From Streptomyces sp. NBC_00102 (GTDB lineage: Bacteria; Actinomycetota; Actinomycetes; Streptomycetales; Streptomycetaceae), in assembly GCF_026343115.1 (NCBI RefSeq), contig NZ_JAPEMC010000002.1, positions 558,001 to 622,000 on the forward strand: DNA of 64,000 nucleotides, given 5' to 3'. The notes under the pieces are model-generated. The model was not told the DNA's origin. It made no database searches and saw only the letters and a program-made list of their open reading frames with translations. The position numbers and the translations under genes are program-made. Shown piece after piece: positions 34,246-43,811 of this stretch. Position 1 is the first letter of the stretch. Each line of letters starts with the position of its first letter.

Positions 34246-35016
34246 ATGCGCGTCGGGCTCTTCGCCACCTGTCTGGGAGACACCCTGTTTCCCGAGGCGG
34301 TGAAATCCACCGCGGTGCTGCTCGCCCGCCTGGGCCACGAGGTGGTGTTCCCGCCGGGACAGACCTGCTGCGGCCAGATGCACGTCAACACCGGCTACCA
34401 GCGCGAGCCCGTACCCCTGGTGCGCAACTTCGCCGAACAGTTCGGCGACACCTCCATCGAGGCCATCGTCATGCCGTCCGGCTCCTGCGCGGGCTCCGTC
34501 CGCCACCAGCACAGACTCGTCGCCGAGCGGTACGGCGACGCCGCGCTGCGCGCCGGGGTGGCCACGGTCGAGGCCAAGACCTACGAGCTGTCGGAGTTCC
34601 TCGTCGACGTCCTCGACGCCACCGGAGTCGGCGCGTACTTCCCGCACCGCGTCACCTACCACCCCACCTGCCACTCGCTGCGGATGCTCCGCGTCGGCGA
34701 GAAGCCGCTGCGACTGCTGCGCGCCGTCGACTCCATCGACCTCGTGGAACTGCCCGAGGCCGACTCCTGCTGCGGGTTCGGCGGCACCTTCGCGGTGAAG
34801 AACGCCGAGACGTCCTCCGCGATGCTCCAGGACAAGATGCGCACCATCGGCTCCACCGGCGCCGACGTCTGCACCGCCGGCGACTCCTCCTGCCTGATGC
34901 ACATCGGCGGCGGGCTCCACCGCATCAAGTCCGGCACCCGCACCCTGCACCTCGCGCAGATCCTCGCCTCGACCCGTACCGCGCCGTACGCCATGACGGA
35001 GGCAGCCACCGTATGA
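34246..35016 (+). CDS. lutA: LutA, iron-sulphur subunit of L-lactate oxidation complex
   Basis: A 256-residue protein with two cysteine-rich CCG domains (YkgE/LutA type): the first ends TCCGQMH and the second contains HPTCHSLRM and SCCGFGG. LutABC together oxidise L-lactate to pyruvate in the cytosol and pass electrons to the respiratory chain. The ATG has GGAGG 5 nt upstream. The stop overlaps the lutB start as ATGA, indicating translational coupling. Confidence 0.93.
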   Translation: MRVGLFATCLGDTLFPEAVKSTAVLLARLGHEVVFPPGQTCCGQMHVNTGYQREPVPLVRNFAEQFGDTSIEAIVMPSGSCAGSVRHQHRLVAERYGDAALRAGVATVEAKTYELSEFLVDVLDATGVGAYFPHRVTYHPTCHSLRMLRVGEKPLRLLRAVDSIDLVELPEADSCCGFGGTFAVKNAETSSAMLQDKMRTIGSTGADVCTAGDSSCLMHIGGGLHRIKSGTRTLHLAQILASTRTAPYAMTEAATV

Positions 35017-36560
35017 GCACCTTCCTCGGCATGCCCGCCGCCCCGCCCCGCTCCCCGTACGGCACCGGAAACCTGCGCGGCGAGCGGAAGTTCCCCGCCG
35101 CCGCCCACGACGAACTGCGCAACGAACAGCTCCGCCGCAACCTCGGCAAGGCCACCCGCACCATCCGCACCAAGCGCCTGGGCGTCACCGGCGAACTCCC
35201 CGACTGGGAGCGGCTGCGCGACGCCGGAGCGGCGATCAAGACCGACACCATGAACCGGCTGCCCGAACTCCTGGAGCAGCTGGAGGCGAAGGTCACCGAG
35301 CACGGCGGCACCGTCCACTGGGCGCGCGACGGCGCCGAGGCCAACGAGATCGTCACCCGCCTCATCAGGGCGACCGGCAGCAGCGACGTCATCAAGGTCA
35401 AGTCGATGGCCACCCAGGAGATCGGTCTCAACGAGCACCTCGAATCGGTCGGCATCACCCCGTACGAGACCGACCTCGCCGAACTCATCGTGCAGCTGGC
35501 CCACGACAAGCCCTCGCACATCCTCGTCCCCGCGATCCACCGCAACCGCGACGAGATCCGGGAGATCTTCCTCAAGGAGATCCCCGGCGTCGACCCGGAC
35601 CTCGACAACGTGCCCGCGCACCTCGCCGCCGCCGCGCGCGCCTACCTGCGCGAGAAGTTCATGACCACCAAGGTGGCCGTCTCCGGCGCCAACTTCGGCA
35701 TCGCCGAGACCGGCACCCTCTCCGTCGTGGAGTCCGAGGGCAACGGCCGGATGTGCCTCACCCTGCCCGACACCCTGATCACGGTGATGGGCATCGAGAA
35801 GGTGCTGCCGCGCTACACCGACCTCGAAGTCTTCCTCCAGCTCCTGCCCCGCTCCTCCACCGGCGAGCGGATGAACCCGTACACCTCGATGTGGACCGGG
35901 GTGACCCCCGGCGACGGCCCGCAGGACTTCCACCTGGTGCTGCTCGACAACGGCCGGACCGCGGCCCTCGCCGACAAGGTCGGCCGCGAGGCGCTGAACT
36001 GCATCCGCTGCTCCGCCTGCCTCAACGTCTGCCCGGTGTACGAACGCGCCGGCGGACACGCCTACGGTTCGACCTACCCCGGCCCCATCGGCGCGGTCCT
36101 CACCCCGCAGCTCGCCGGGATGCACGCCGCCAAGGACGACCCGAACAGCTCGCTGCCGTACGCCTCCAGCCTCTGCGGCGCCTGCTTCGACGCCTGCCCG
36201 GTCAAGATCGACATCCCGTCGCTCCTGGTCGAACTGCGCCACCAGAACACCGAGCAGTCCGGTACGACGGCGGAGAAGCTCGCCATGAAGGCCGCCGCCA
36301 CGGTGATGAAGAGCCCGAAGCTGTTCACGGCGGCCCAGAAGGCCGCCGGTCTCGGACGGGTCGTCGCCGGTAAGGACGGCACCATCGGGCGGGTGCCCGC
36401 GCCCTTCGACGGCTGGAGCGACAGCCGGGACACCCCGGCACCGCCGAAGCAGACGTTCCGCGCCTGGCTCGCCTCGGCCGAGGGAGCCGCCACGATGAAG
36501 GCGGCCGCCGAGGAGGGTGTGGCCACACACCCGGAAGACTCCACGGAGGACGAGAAGTGA
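35013..36560 (+). CDS. lutB: LutB, [4Fe-4S] subunit of L-lactate oxidation complex
   Basis: A 515-residue protein. Residues about 60-300 form the LUD domain (GANFGIAETGTL is its hallmark), and the C-terminal part carries two ferredoxin-type clusters, CIRCSACLNVCPVYE (about 330) and CGACFDACPVKIDIP (about 390). It is the central electron-transfer subunit. It overlaps lutA by 4 bp and lutC by 4 bp. Length is normal for the family. Confidence 0.94.
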   Translation: MSTFLGMPAAPPRSPYGTGNLRGERKFPAAAHDELRNEQLRRNLGKATRTIRTKRLGVTGELPDWERLRDAGAAIKTDTMNRLPELLEQLEAKVTEHGGTVHWARDGAEANEIVTRLIRATGSSDVIKVKSMATQEIGLNEHLESVGITPYETDLAELIVQLAHDKPSHILVPAIHRNRDEIREIFLKEIPGVDPDLDNVPAHLAAAARAYLREKFMTTKVAVSGANFGIAETGTLSVVESEGNGRMCLTLPDTLITVMGIEKVLPRYTDLEVFLQLLPRSSTGERMNPYTSMWTGVTPGDGPQDFHLVLLDNGRTAALADKVGREALNCIRCSACLNVCPVYERAGGHAYGSTYPGPIGAVLTPQLAGMHAAKDDPNSSLPYASSLCGACFDACPVKIDIPSLLVELRHQNTEQSGTTAEKLAMKAAATVMKSPKLFTAAQKAAGLGRVVAGKDGTIGRVPAPFDGWSDSRDTPAPPKQTFRAWLASAEGAATMKAAAEEGVATHPEDSTEDEK

Positions 36561-37189
36561 CGACCGCACGCGACACCGTCCTCGGCCGGGTGCGCGACGC
36601 CCTGGCCCTCGCCCCGGCCCGCCCGGTCACCGTCCCGCGCGACTACCGCACCGGGCGCACCCTGCCCGACGCCGAACGGCTCGGCCTCCTCACCGACCGG
36701 CTGGTCGACTACAAGGCGCAGGTCCACCCCTGCACCTCCGACCGGACCGCCGAGGTGATCGCCGAGGTGCTGCGGGAACGCGGCGCCCACCGGATCGGAG
36801 TGCCCGCCGGGCTCGACGCCGCGTGGCTGGCGGCCTGGGACGGAGAGGTCCAGCGGGACTCCGCCGACATCCCGGCACCCACCCTCGGCGAACTCGACGG
36901 TGTGGTGACGGCGTCCGCCGTCAGCTGCGCGGAGACCGGCACCATCTTCCTGGACGGCTCCGAGGACCAGGGGCGCCGCGCGCTCTCCCTCGTACCCGAC
37001 CTGCACGTCTGCGTCGTCGACCTCTCCACCGTGGAGGTCGGGGTCCCCGAAGCGGTCGCGCGACTGGTCCCGGAGCGGCCGACGACCCTGATCAGCGGGC
37101 CCTCGGCCACCTCGGACATCGAACTGGAGCGGGTGGAAGGGGTGCACGGCCCCCGCACGCTGGTGGTGGTCGTCCGCACCGACGTCTGA
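36557..37189 (+). CDS. lutC: LutC, LUD-domain subunit of L-lactate oxidation complex
   Basis: A 210-residue LUD-domain protein with the typical VSCAETGTIFLDG core and a C-terminal ISGPSATSDIELERVEGVHG motif. It starts at GTG 36557, overlapping the lutB stop. It is the last gene of the lut operon and is followed by a strong hairpin. Confidence 0.93.
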   Translation: MTTARDTVLGRVRDALALAPARPVTVPRDYRTGRTLPDAERLGLLTDRLVDYKAQVHPCTSDRTAEVIAEVLRERGAHRIGVPAGLDAAWLAAWDGEVQRDSADIPAPTLGELDGVVTASAVSCAETGTIFLDGSEDQGRRALSLVPDLHVCVVDLSTVEVGVPEAVARLVPERPTTLISGPSATSDIELERVEGVHGPRTLVVVVRTDV

Positions 37190-37205
37190 CACCGCCGCAC
37201 ACGAC

Positions 37206-37248
37206 CGGCGGGGCGTGGCGACGGCCGACCCGTCGCCCCGCCCCGCCG
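37206..37248. terminator. Bidirectional terminator between lutC and the DUF2264 gene
   Basis: CGGCGGGGCG-T-GGCGACGG pairs with its complement across a 5-nt loop, with only one mismatch in 19 positions. It sits in the 66-bp gap between converging genes and so serves both. Confidence 0.75.
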
Positions 37249-37255
37249 CTTCCGT

Positions 37256-39208
37256 TCAGCGCGTGCCGTGCTCCACGGACACGGACACCGGCGCGGACGC
37301 GGAGGCCCCGGGACCGAAGGCGATCCGGGTGACCGCCCCGTCCTCGGCCCAGGCCACCTCCACGGTGTCGCCCGAACCCCGTTCGTCCGCGGCCACGTTC
37401 ACCCCGCTCACCGCCGTGCCCACCGGCGCCGGGTCGGCCTCGCCGGTCAGCGAGGCCAGGGCCACCAGGACCACCGTGCCCTCGGCGTCGACCGCCAGCC
37501 GGCGCAGCACCGCCCACCGGGTGTACGCCGTGCCCTGCGGGGCGCGCACCTCCTCCTCCCACTCCCAGCCGTACAGCCCGTGCAGTACGGAGCGCGGCGA
37601 AGCGCCGGGGGCCGTCGCCCAGCCGGTCTGCTCGACGCGGGCACCCGCCGGGACACCGAGGAGCCGGTGGACCCGGAGTTCGTACCGGCCCCGCACGAAG
37701 GTGACGCTCTCCGCCCGCAGCCCGGGAACGGCCGGCGGCTGACCGGGAAAGACCGGCATGTGCCAGGAGGCCGCCCAGCCCCAGCCGTCCCCGTGCCCGG
37801 CGCCCAGCGGATGGATACGGCGGCGGACGCTGCGGGCGGAACCGACCCTGACGGAGAGGTGGTTGTCCGCCACGTTCACCGCCGACGAGGGACCGGTCGC
37901 AGTCGAGTACGCGAACCGCCCGTAGTGCGGGTCCGCCTCCGCCGCCGACTCGCCCTCGTGCGGCCGGACATGGTCGCTGCCGTGGTTGTGCAGCCGTACG
38001 ATCCCGTCCGCCCGGGTCGACTGCACCAGCAGCCCCGGCGCCGGCAGGGACAGCACCCGGTCCGGGCCCTCGCTCGGCGCGGCCTCCTCCGGCGCGGTCC
38101 ACAACGGGTGCTCCGCCGGTGCGAGCAGCGAGACGAACGCCTTCGACGCCCAGTACGGCGAGGCCGGACCCGAGTAGTGCTGGAGCGTCGCCCCGTGCGG
38201 ACCGTGCCACCCGAGGCTCAACAGACCGTCCTCGCCGGTGGCCCCGTGCTCCAGGAAGTACCGCAGCGAACCGCTCACCAGCCGCCGGGACGCCCCGGGG
38301 GAGAGCGGGGTGTGCCCCGAGACCGCGCCCATGCCGACCGCCGCGCCCGCCGCGAACCGGTAGGCCAGGGAGCGCCCGAAGTGCAGCGGCGCCCCGTCCG
38401 CGCCGAACATCAGCGAGAAGCTCTCCAGGTGCTCGCGCAGCCGCCCGCCGTAATGGGCGAGGAGCTCCTGGTCGCCCGAGAGATGGGCGTCCAGCACCGG
38501 ATAGAGATGCAGCGCCCAGCCGTTGTAGTGGTCGAAGGCGCGCCCGTCCCCGTCCGCGTACCAGCCGTCGCCCCGGTACCAGCCCTCCAGCAGGTCCAGC
38601 GCGCGTTCCCGCGCCCGCCCGGTCTCCGCGTCGCCCCGCCCCACGGACTCAAGGAACCCGGCGACGGCGAAGGGGAACAGGTACCAGTTGTTCGGCGCGG
38701 GGGTGTGCCGCAGCGATCCGCGCAGCCACTCCTCCGCACGGTCCTGGGTGCCGGAGTCGAGCCGGTCCCAGAGCCACGGCCGGGTCAGCCGCAGGCCGAG
38801 GGCGACCGACGCCGACTCCACCATGGGCTGGCCGAAGACGGTGTGGTCGCGGATGAGCGGCCAGGACTCGGCGTCGTCGCGCCCGGGGGTCTTCGTACCG
38901 ACGGCGAGACCGTCCGCGTACCGGTCCAGCCAGCCGTACGGGTCCTTGCCCCCGGCCCCCGCGACCCGGAACGCGGCGGCGAGGAAGGTGCGCGCGTACC
39001 CCTCCAGCCCGTCGGAGCGGACGCCGGACCCCGAGGGCCGTCCGGGCAGGTCGAGCAGGGCACGGCCGGGGGTCGCCCACTGCCAGGCCGCGTGCAGCAG
39101 ACCGTCCGCGGCGGCCTCCCAGTGCGCCCGGCTGTAGCCGGTGAGGGGGCTGAGCGAGCGGTCGTCGGAGGGGAGCTCGAAGGGGAGGGAGAGCGGGGCG
39201 GTGGTCAT
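37256..39208 (-). CDS. DUF2264-domain protein, probable glycan-active enzyme
   Basis: A 650-residue protein covering the full DUF2264 region: an alpha/alpha-toroid N-terminal half (about 10-400, with GYSRAHWEAAADGLL, NNWYLFPFAV and DHYNGWALHLYPVLD) and a beta-rich C-terminal half. There is no signal peptide. Its proximity to a carbohydrate ABC importer suggests intracellular action on imported oligosaccharide, possibly uronic-acid containing. It overlaps the dehydrogenase stop by 4 bp (ATGA) and is the last gene of the operon. The exact reaction is not established from sequence. Confidence 0.85.
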   Translation of the reverse strand: MTTAPLSLPFELPSDDRSLSPLTGYSRAHWEAAADGLLHAAWQWATPGRALLDLPGRPSGSGVRSDGLEGYARTFLAAAFRVAGAGGKDPYGWLDRYADGLAVGTKTPGRDDAESWPLIRDHTVFGQPMVESASVALGLRLTRPWLWDRLDSGTQDRAEEWLRGSLRHTPAPNNWYLFPFAVAGFLESVGRGDAETGRARERALDLLEGWYRGDGWYADGDGRAFDHYNGWALHLYPVLDAHLSGDQELLAHYGGRLREHLESFSLMFGADGAPLHFGRSLAYRFAAGAAVGMGAVSGHTPLSPGASRRLVSGSLRYFLEHGATGEDGLLSLGWHGPHGATLQHYSGPASPYWASKAFVSLLAPAEHPLWTAPEEAAPSEGPDRVLSLPAPGLLVQSTRADGIVRLHNHGSDHVRPHEGESAAEADPHYGRFAYSTATGPSSAVNVADNHLSVRVGSARSVRRRIHPLGAGHGDGWGWAASWHMPVFPGQPPAVPGLRAESVTFVRGRYELRVHRLLGVPAGARVEQTGWATAPGASPRSVLHGLYGWEWEEEVRAPQGTAYTRWAVLRRLAVDAEGTVVLVALASLTGEADPAPVGTAVSGVNVAADERGSGDTVEVAWAEDGAVTRIAFGPGASASAPVSVSVEHGTR

Positions 39209-40248
39209 GCGAGGAAGGCCAGCCTTTCCGGTCGTACGGGATGGGCGAAACCGTCGCCCGCGGCCCAGCGCGCGACCTCACCGGTCGCCAGATCGGCCAG
39301 CCGCCGCCATTCGTTGCCCTGGGACCCGGCGAGATGCGGGGTGATCAGCGCGTTCTCGCACTCCCAGAGCGGGTGGCCGGCGGGCAGCGGGTCCGGGTCG
39401 GTGACGTCGACGACGGCCCGGATGCGCTTGCCGCGGAGCACGTCGGTGAGGGCGTCCTGGTCGACCACCGCGCCGCGCGCGGTGTTGATCAGCGTGGCGT
39501 CCGGCCGCATGGAGGTGAGCAGTTCGCGGCTGACGAGCCCGCGGGTGGTGGGGAGCAGCGGGGTGTGGACGCTCACCACGTCGCTGCGGGCGAAGAGTTC
39601 GGCGAGTCCGACCGGCTCGACGCCCAGCACCGCCGCCTCCTCGGCCGACACGTACGGATCGTGCAGTAGCACCCGCAGGTCGTAAGGGCGCAGCAGCTCG
39701 ATCACCCGCCGGCCGATCAGCGAGGCGGACAGGATGCCCACGGTGCGGTGGTAGTTGCCGACCTCGTCGGGGAGCCGCAGCCAGTTGCTCCGCTCGCGCG
39801 TCACTCGGAACTCCCGGGCCCGTTCCAGCACCCGCTTGCCGGAGAGCAGGACCATGGCGAGGGTGTACTCCGCCACCGGCAGCGCGTTCGCCGCGGCGGC
39901 CGAGGAGACCGCGATCCCGCGCGCCCAGCAGGCGTCGGTGACGAGGCCGCGCACCGAGCCTGCCGTGTGGACGACGGCCCGCAGCTTCGGTGCCGCCGCG
40001 AGCACCCCCTCGTCGATCGGCGGACAGCCCCAGCCGGTGACCAGGATCTCCGCGTCGGCCAGAGCCGCCCGGGCCCGGTCGGTGGTGAAGTCGTCCAGGG
40101 CGGGCGGCGGCGCGAGATCGCAGACCTCGCCGAGCGCCGCGAGCGCCTCCGGCGGAAGCACCGCCGCCGCCGCGTCCGGCTTCATGGCGAGTACGGCACG
40201 CGGCCGGCGGGGCGTGCGCGGTGCGAGGGGGGCAGCGGAACTGTGCAT
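39205..40248 (-). CDS. D-2-hydroxyacid dehydrogenase family protein
   Basis: A 347-residue NAD(P)-dependent dehydrogenase. The Rossmann region is modified (TVGILSASLIGRRVIELL replaces the usual GxGxxG with GxLSxxxG). The catalytic Arg is in LINTARGAVVDQDAL, a Glu/Asp in VVDVTDPDPLPAGHPLW, and the His in ITPHLAGS. ATG 40248 has AGGAGAG upstream; the longer frame upstream is a shadow of the permease region. Together with the importer and DUF2264 protein it probably handles a sugar-acid product. Confidence 0.88.
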   Translation of the reverse strand: MHSSAAPLAPRTPRRPRAVLAMKPDAAAAVLPPEALAALGEVCDLAPPPALDDFTTDRARAALADAEILVTGWGCPPIDEGVLAAAPKLRAVVHTAGSVRGLVTDACWARGIAVSSAAAANALPVAEYTLAMVLLSGKRVLERAREFRVTRERSNWLRLPDEVGNYHRTVGILSASLIGRRVIELLRPYDLRVLLHDPYVSAEEAAVLGVEPVGLAELFARSDVVSVHTPLLPTTRGLVSRELLTSMRPDATLINTARGAVVDQDALTDVLRGKRIRAVVDVTDPDPLPAGHPLWECENALITPHLAGSQGNEWRRLADLATGEVARWAAGDGFAHPVRPERLAFLA

Positions 40249-40337
40249 GTCTCTCCTGGTACGGGGCGGCCCGCGACGGCCGCCGGTACGGGGCGGCCGG
40301 CGCGGCCCGCCCCGGGGGACGGGCCGCGCCGACCGCG

Positions 40338-41237
40338 CTACTTCACGGCGCCCGCGGTGAGCCCCGACCGCCAGAAACGCTGGAGCAGGGCGAACGCGAG
40401 GATGAGCGGGACGATGGCGAGCAACGAGCCCATGATGACGACGGGGTAGTACTCGGGGGAGACCGACGCCGAGCTGTTCCAGGTGTACAGGCCGAGGCTG
40501 ACCGGATACAGGTCCTGGTTCGACAGCATCACCATCGGCAGGAAGAAGTTGTTCCAGATGGCGGTGAGCTGGAAGAGGAAGACCGTGACCAGGCCGGGCC
40601 CCAGCATCCGCATCGCCACCTTGAAGTAGGTGGCCAGCTCGCCCGCCCCGTCCACCCGGGCCGCCTCCAGCACCTCGTTCGGTACGTAACCCTGGCTGAA
40701 GATGCGGCCCAGGTACACGCCGAAGGGGTTGAAGAGCACCGGGATGAAGACGGCCCAGAAGGTGTTGACGATCCCCACTTTGGACGCCATCAGATAGAGC
40801 GGCAGCGCCAGGACGGTCTGCGGCACCATGACGGCCGCTAGCACCAGACCGAAGAGCTTCTCCTTGTGGCGGAAGCGGTACTTGTCGAAGGCGTACCCGG
40901 CGGCGATGCTGATCAGCGCACCCAGAGCCGCGCCCAGCACGGCGTACAGCAGGCTGTTGGCGTACCAGCGCCCGTACAGGCCCGCGTCCATGGAGAACAC
41001 GTCCTTGAGGTTCTGGACGAACGAAAAACCCTTCAGGGAGAGGACGTTGCTCTGGAAGAGCGCGTCGCGGTCCTTGGTCGCGGCGAGCACCAGCCACAGC
41101 ACCGGCAGCAGGGTGTACAGCACCGAGATGCCCACCACGAGGTTGACGACGGCCCGTCCGGTCAGCCCCGGCCGCCGGGCGGCGGAGGCGGAACCGGAGA
41201 GACGGGAGGTGGTACGGGGTACGGCCGGAGCGCTCAT
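40338..41237 (-). CDS. Carbohydrate ABC transporter permease (MalG type)
   Basis: A 299-residue inner-membrane protein with six predicted helices and the EAA loop EAARVDGAGELATYFKVAM that contacts the ATPase. The short basic N-terminal tail fits the MalG/CUT1 group. Its start overlaps the stop of the other permease gene by 4 bp. No ATPase gene is present in the operon; in Streptomyces such CUT1 importers usually share the MsiK ATPase encoded elsewhere. Confidence 0.92.
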   Translation of the reverse strand: MSAPAVPRTTSRLSGSASAARRPGLTGRAVVNLVVGISVLYTLLPVLWLVLAATKDRDALFQSNVLSLKGFSFVQNLKDVFSMDAGLYGRWYANSLLYAVLGAALGALISIAAGYAFDKYRFRHKEKLFGLVLAAVMVPQTVLALPLYLMASKVGIVNTFWAVFIPVLFNPFGVYLGRIFSQGYVPNEVLEAARVDGAGELATYFKVAMRMLGPGLVTVFLFQLTAIWNNFFLPMVMLSNQDLYPVSLGLYTWNSSASVSPEYYPVVIMGSLLAIVPLILAFALLQRFWRSGLTAGAVK

Positions 41238-42235
41238 CGGGCGTCCTCCTCGGCTGCGTCGGCACGGTTCGTCCACCGGGTGACGCCGTAGGAGAGCGCC
41301 ACCGTGAAGGCCAGCAGGATCACCGAAGCGGCAGCCGCCAGACCGTAGTTGTTGCGGGTGAACGCGGCGTCGTAGATGTACATGCTGGGCGAGAAACGGG
41401 AGTTGATCATCGGGGTGGACTGACCGAGCAGCATCGGCTCGGTGAAGAGCTGGAGCGCGAAGATCAGCGTGAACATCGCCACCATCACGATGGAGGAACG
41501 CACCAGCGGTGCCTTCACCTGGAGCGCGGTGCGCACCGGGCCCGCCCCGTCGACGACGGACGCCTCGATCACCTCGCGCGGCACGGCCTGCAACGCGGCG
41601 TAGAAGACGACCATGTTGTAGCCGAGATTGCTCCACAACGCGATGTTCACGATCGAGGGAACCACGGTGTGCACCCCGAGGAAGTCGACCGTGATGTCGG
41701 CCTTGCCGAGCAGGTCGATCACCGGGCTGAGCCCTGGGGTGTACAGGTACAGCCAGATGATCGCGGCGATGATGCCCGGCACCGCGTGCGGCAGGAAGAG
41801 CGCCAGCTGCGCCGAGGCGCGCAGCCGCACCACGCCCGAGTCCAGCAGCAGGGCCAGCGCGAGCGCGCTGACCACGATCAACGGTATGTAGATCAGGCAG
41901 TACAGCGCGACGATACCGAGCCCGCCGAGGAACGTCGGGTCGGTGAGGACCGCGACATAACTGCGCACTCCGACGAAGACGGTCTTCTCGGGGCCGAAGC
42001 CGAGTCCGGGCTGGTCGTCGCTGAAGAAGCTCAGCCAGATCGCGGTGCCGACCGGGATGAGGAAGACGGTCGTCAGGAGGACGAAGAACGGCGTCATCAG
42101 GGCGCCGGCGGCGCCGAGTTCGCGCCGTCGCGCCGTCGCGCGGCCGGACGCCGCCCGGGCGGGGGAGGCCGGACGGGTGGTCCGCCCCGCACCGCTCACG
42201 GGGACGACGGGCGGGGTGGTGCTGGTGCTGGCCAT
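41234..42235 (-). CDS. Carbohydrate ABC transporter permease (MalF type)
   Basis: A 333-residue membrane protein with a long charged N-terminal tail, six helices and an EAA-type loop (EASVVDGAGPVRTALQVKAP). I start at ATG 42235; a longer frame to 42343 has poor, Pro/Arg-rich coding character. It follows the solute-binding protein gene by 91 bp. Confidence 0.92.
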   Translation of the reverse strand: MASTSTTPPVVPVSGAGRTTRPASPARAASGRATARRRELGAAGALMTPFFVLLTTVFLIPVGTAIWLSFFSDDQPGLGFGPEKTVFVGVRSYVAVLTDPTFLGGLGIVALYCLIYIPLIVVSALALALLLDSGVVRLRASAQLALFLPHAVPGIIAAIIWLYLYTPGLSPVIDLLGKADITVDFLGVHTVVPSIVNIALWSNLGYNMVVFYAALQAVPREVIEASVVDGAGPVRTALQVKAPLVRSSIVMVAMFTLIFALQLFTEPMLLGQSTPMINSRFSPSMYIYDAAFTRNNYGLAAAASVILLAFTVALSYGVTRWTNRADAAEEDAR

Positions 42236-42326
42236 GGGGGTCACCTGCCTCTCTGCTGCGTAGGGGCACCGGTACGGCGTGGCGGGAGACCGGCGGCGCG
42301 GTGGTGCGAGGGCACCCGGGGGCGGC

Positions 42327-43718
42327 TCACGTGGAACGCTCACTGGTGGCGAGGCCGAGCGCCCGCAGATCGGGCATGGTGCCCTTCTGGGCGGCCTCGA
42401 TCGAGCTCAGCAGCGAGCCCTTGCCGCCGCTCGCCCGGGCGAAACCGTCCTGCATGACCTTGCCGGTGGCGGTCATCCGGGGACCCCAGACCCAGCCGTC
42501 CCGGACGATGCGCGCCTGCTCCTCGAAGACCCGGTAGATGTCCTGGCCCGCGTAGTAGGAACGGTCGAACGCCTGGCTGCCCACGGAGACGAGGCCGGGT
42601 GCGGCCGGGTACTGGCTGCTCGCCCCGCTGGAGAGCCGGGCCCGCAGCGCGTCCGGGTGCGAGACCTGCCACTCGATGAACTCCATCGCGGCCTCCGGGT
42701 GCCGGCAGTCCTTCGTCACCGAGAAGGTGGACCCGCCGTGCGTCCCGTTGGACGGGTTCGCCGTGTCCCACTGCGGGAACGGCGCGATCGCCCACTGCCC
42801 CTTCTGGCCCGGGCGGGCCTTCATCTGGGCCCCCGCGTCCCAGGCGCCGCTGAGGCGGGCGAGGACCAGGCCGTTGCCGATCTGCGCGTCGCTCTGCCGG
42901 CTCTCCACGGCGTTCATGAACACCTGGTCCCGGTCGATGAGCCGCTGCCAGTACGCGGCGACCCGCCGGGTCGGGGCGTCGGCGAGCGAGACGTTCCAGG
43001 TGCCACCGGTGGTGGAGAACCACTGGGCGCCCGCCTGCCAGGCGTACGCGGCCATCTGCGTCGCGCCGTCCGTGGGGAAGAGGACGAGCCGCCGCTCACC
43101 GCCCTTGCGCCGTACGGTCGCCGCCGTCTCCTCGAACTCGTCCCAGGTGCGTGGCACCCGCAGCCCGTACTCCTCGAACAGATCGGTGCGGTAGTGCATC
43201 ACCATCGGCTCGATGTCGAGCGGGACGGAGAAGATCTTCTTGTCGAACGTGGTGAGCCCCAGCGCCTGCGGCAGCAGTTTCGCGCGGAGCGTGTCGCTGA
43301 CGAGACCGGTCAGGTCCCGGGCGACACCGTCGATGGCGAACCCCGGTACCTGCGGGTACTCCAGGGTGGCCACGTCCGGGGCGTTTCCGGCCCGGGCGGC
43401 GTTGCTGAGCTTCGCGTAACCGCCCTGACCGCCCGAGGGGATCTGCTGGAAATCGACCTCGATGGTGCGGTGACCGCGGTTGAAGGCGTCCACCACCTCC
43501 TGACTGCCCCGCAGGGACGACCAGAAGGTGATGCGGACCTTGCCGCCCTTGCTGCTGGTGTTGCCGGCGTTGCTGGTACCGCTCGTGTTGCTCGTGCTGT
43601 CTGTACTGCTCGTGCTCTGCCCCGATGCCCCGCCACCGGAGCAGGCGCTGAGTGCACCTGCCACCGGCAGCGAGACGATCGTGGCCAGCACGGACCGACG
43701 ACTCTGTCGATCAGGCAT
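42327..43718 (-). CDS. Extracellular solute-binding lipoprotein of the sugar importer
   Basis: A 463-residue CUT1-type binding protein. The N-terminus has paired arginines, a hydrophobic core and lipobox GALSAC, so it should be lipid-anchored; the RR pair (SRRSV) allows Tat export. A Ser/Thr/Asn-rich tether precedes the binding domain, which starts VRITFWSSLRGSQEVVDAF. It is the first gene of the operon and is controlled from the 93-bp gap behind the DeoR/LacI hybrid regulator. The ligand is probably an oligosaccharide. Confidence 0.92.
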   Translation of the reverse strand: MPDRQSRRSVLATIVSLPVAGALSACSGGGASGQSTSSTDSTSNTSGTSNAGNTSSKGGKVRITFWSSLRGSQEVVDAFNRGHRTIEVDFQQIPSGGQGGYAKLSNAARAGNAPDVATLEYPQVPGFAIDGVARDLTGLVSDTLRAKLLPQALGLTTFDKKIFSVPLDIEPMVMHYRTDLFEEYGLRVPRTWDEFEETAATVRRKGGERRLVLFPTDGATQMAAYAWQAGAQWFSTTGGTWNVSLADAPTRRVAAYWQRLIDRDQVFMNAVESRQSDAQIGNGLVLARLSGAWDAGAQMKARPGQKGQWAIAPFPQWDTANPSNGTHGGSTFSVTKDCRHPEAAMEFIEWQVSHPDALRARLSSGASSQYPAAPGLVSVGSQAFDRSYYAGQDIYRVFEEQARIVRDGWVWGPRMTATGKVMQDGFARASGGKGSLLSSIEAAQKGTMPDLRALGLATSERST

Positions 43719-43757
43719 GCGCGCCTCCCGCGGCTCCTGTTCGGGACAACGGGAATC

Positions 43758-43795
43758 CTGATCGCCTGATCGGATACGGTCAATAGATCGATCAG
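43758..43795. promoter_or_regulatory. Candidate operator ahead of the sugar importer operon
   Basis: Two direct CTGATCG copies (43758 and 43766) face an inverted CGATCAG (43789), so CTGATCG-N16-CGATCAG forms an inverted pair. It lies 40-77 bp upstream of the binding-protein start, and GATCG motifs continue into the end of the regulator gene. Confidence 0.5.
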
Positions 43796-43811
43796 AAGAA
43801 AATCAAAGCGG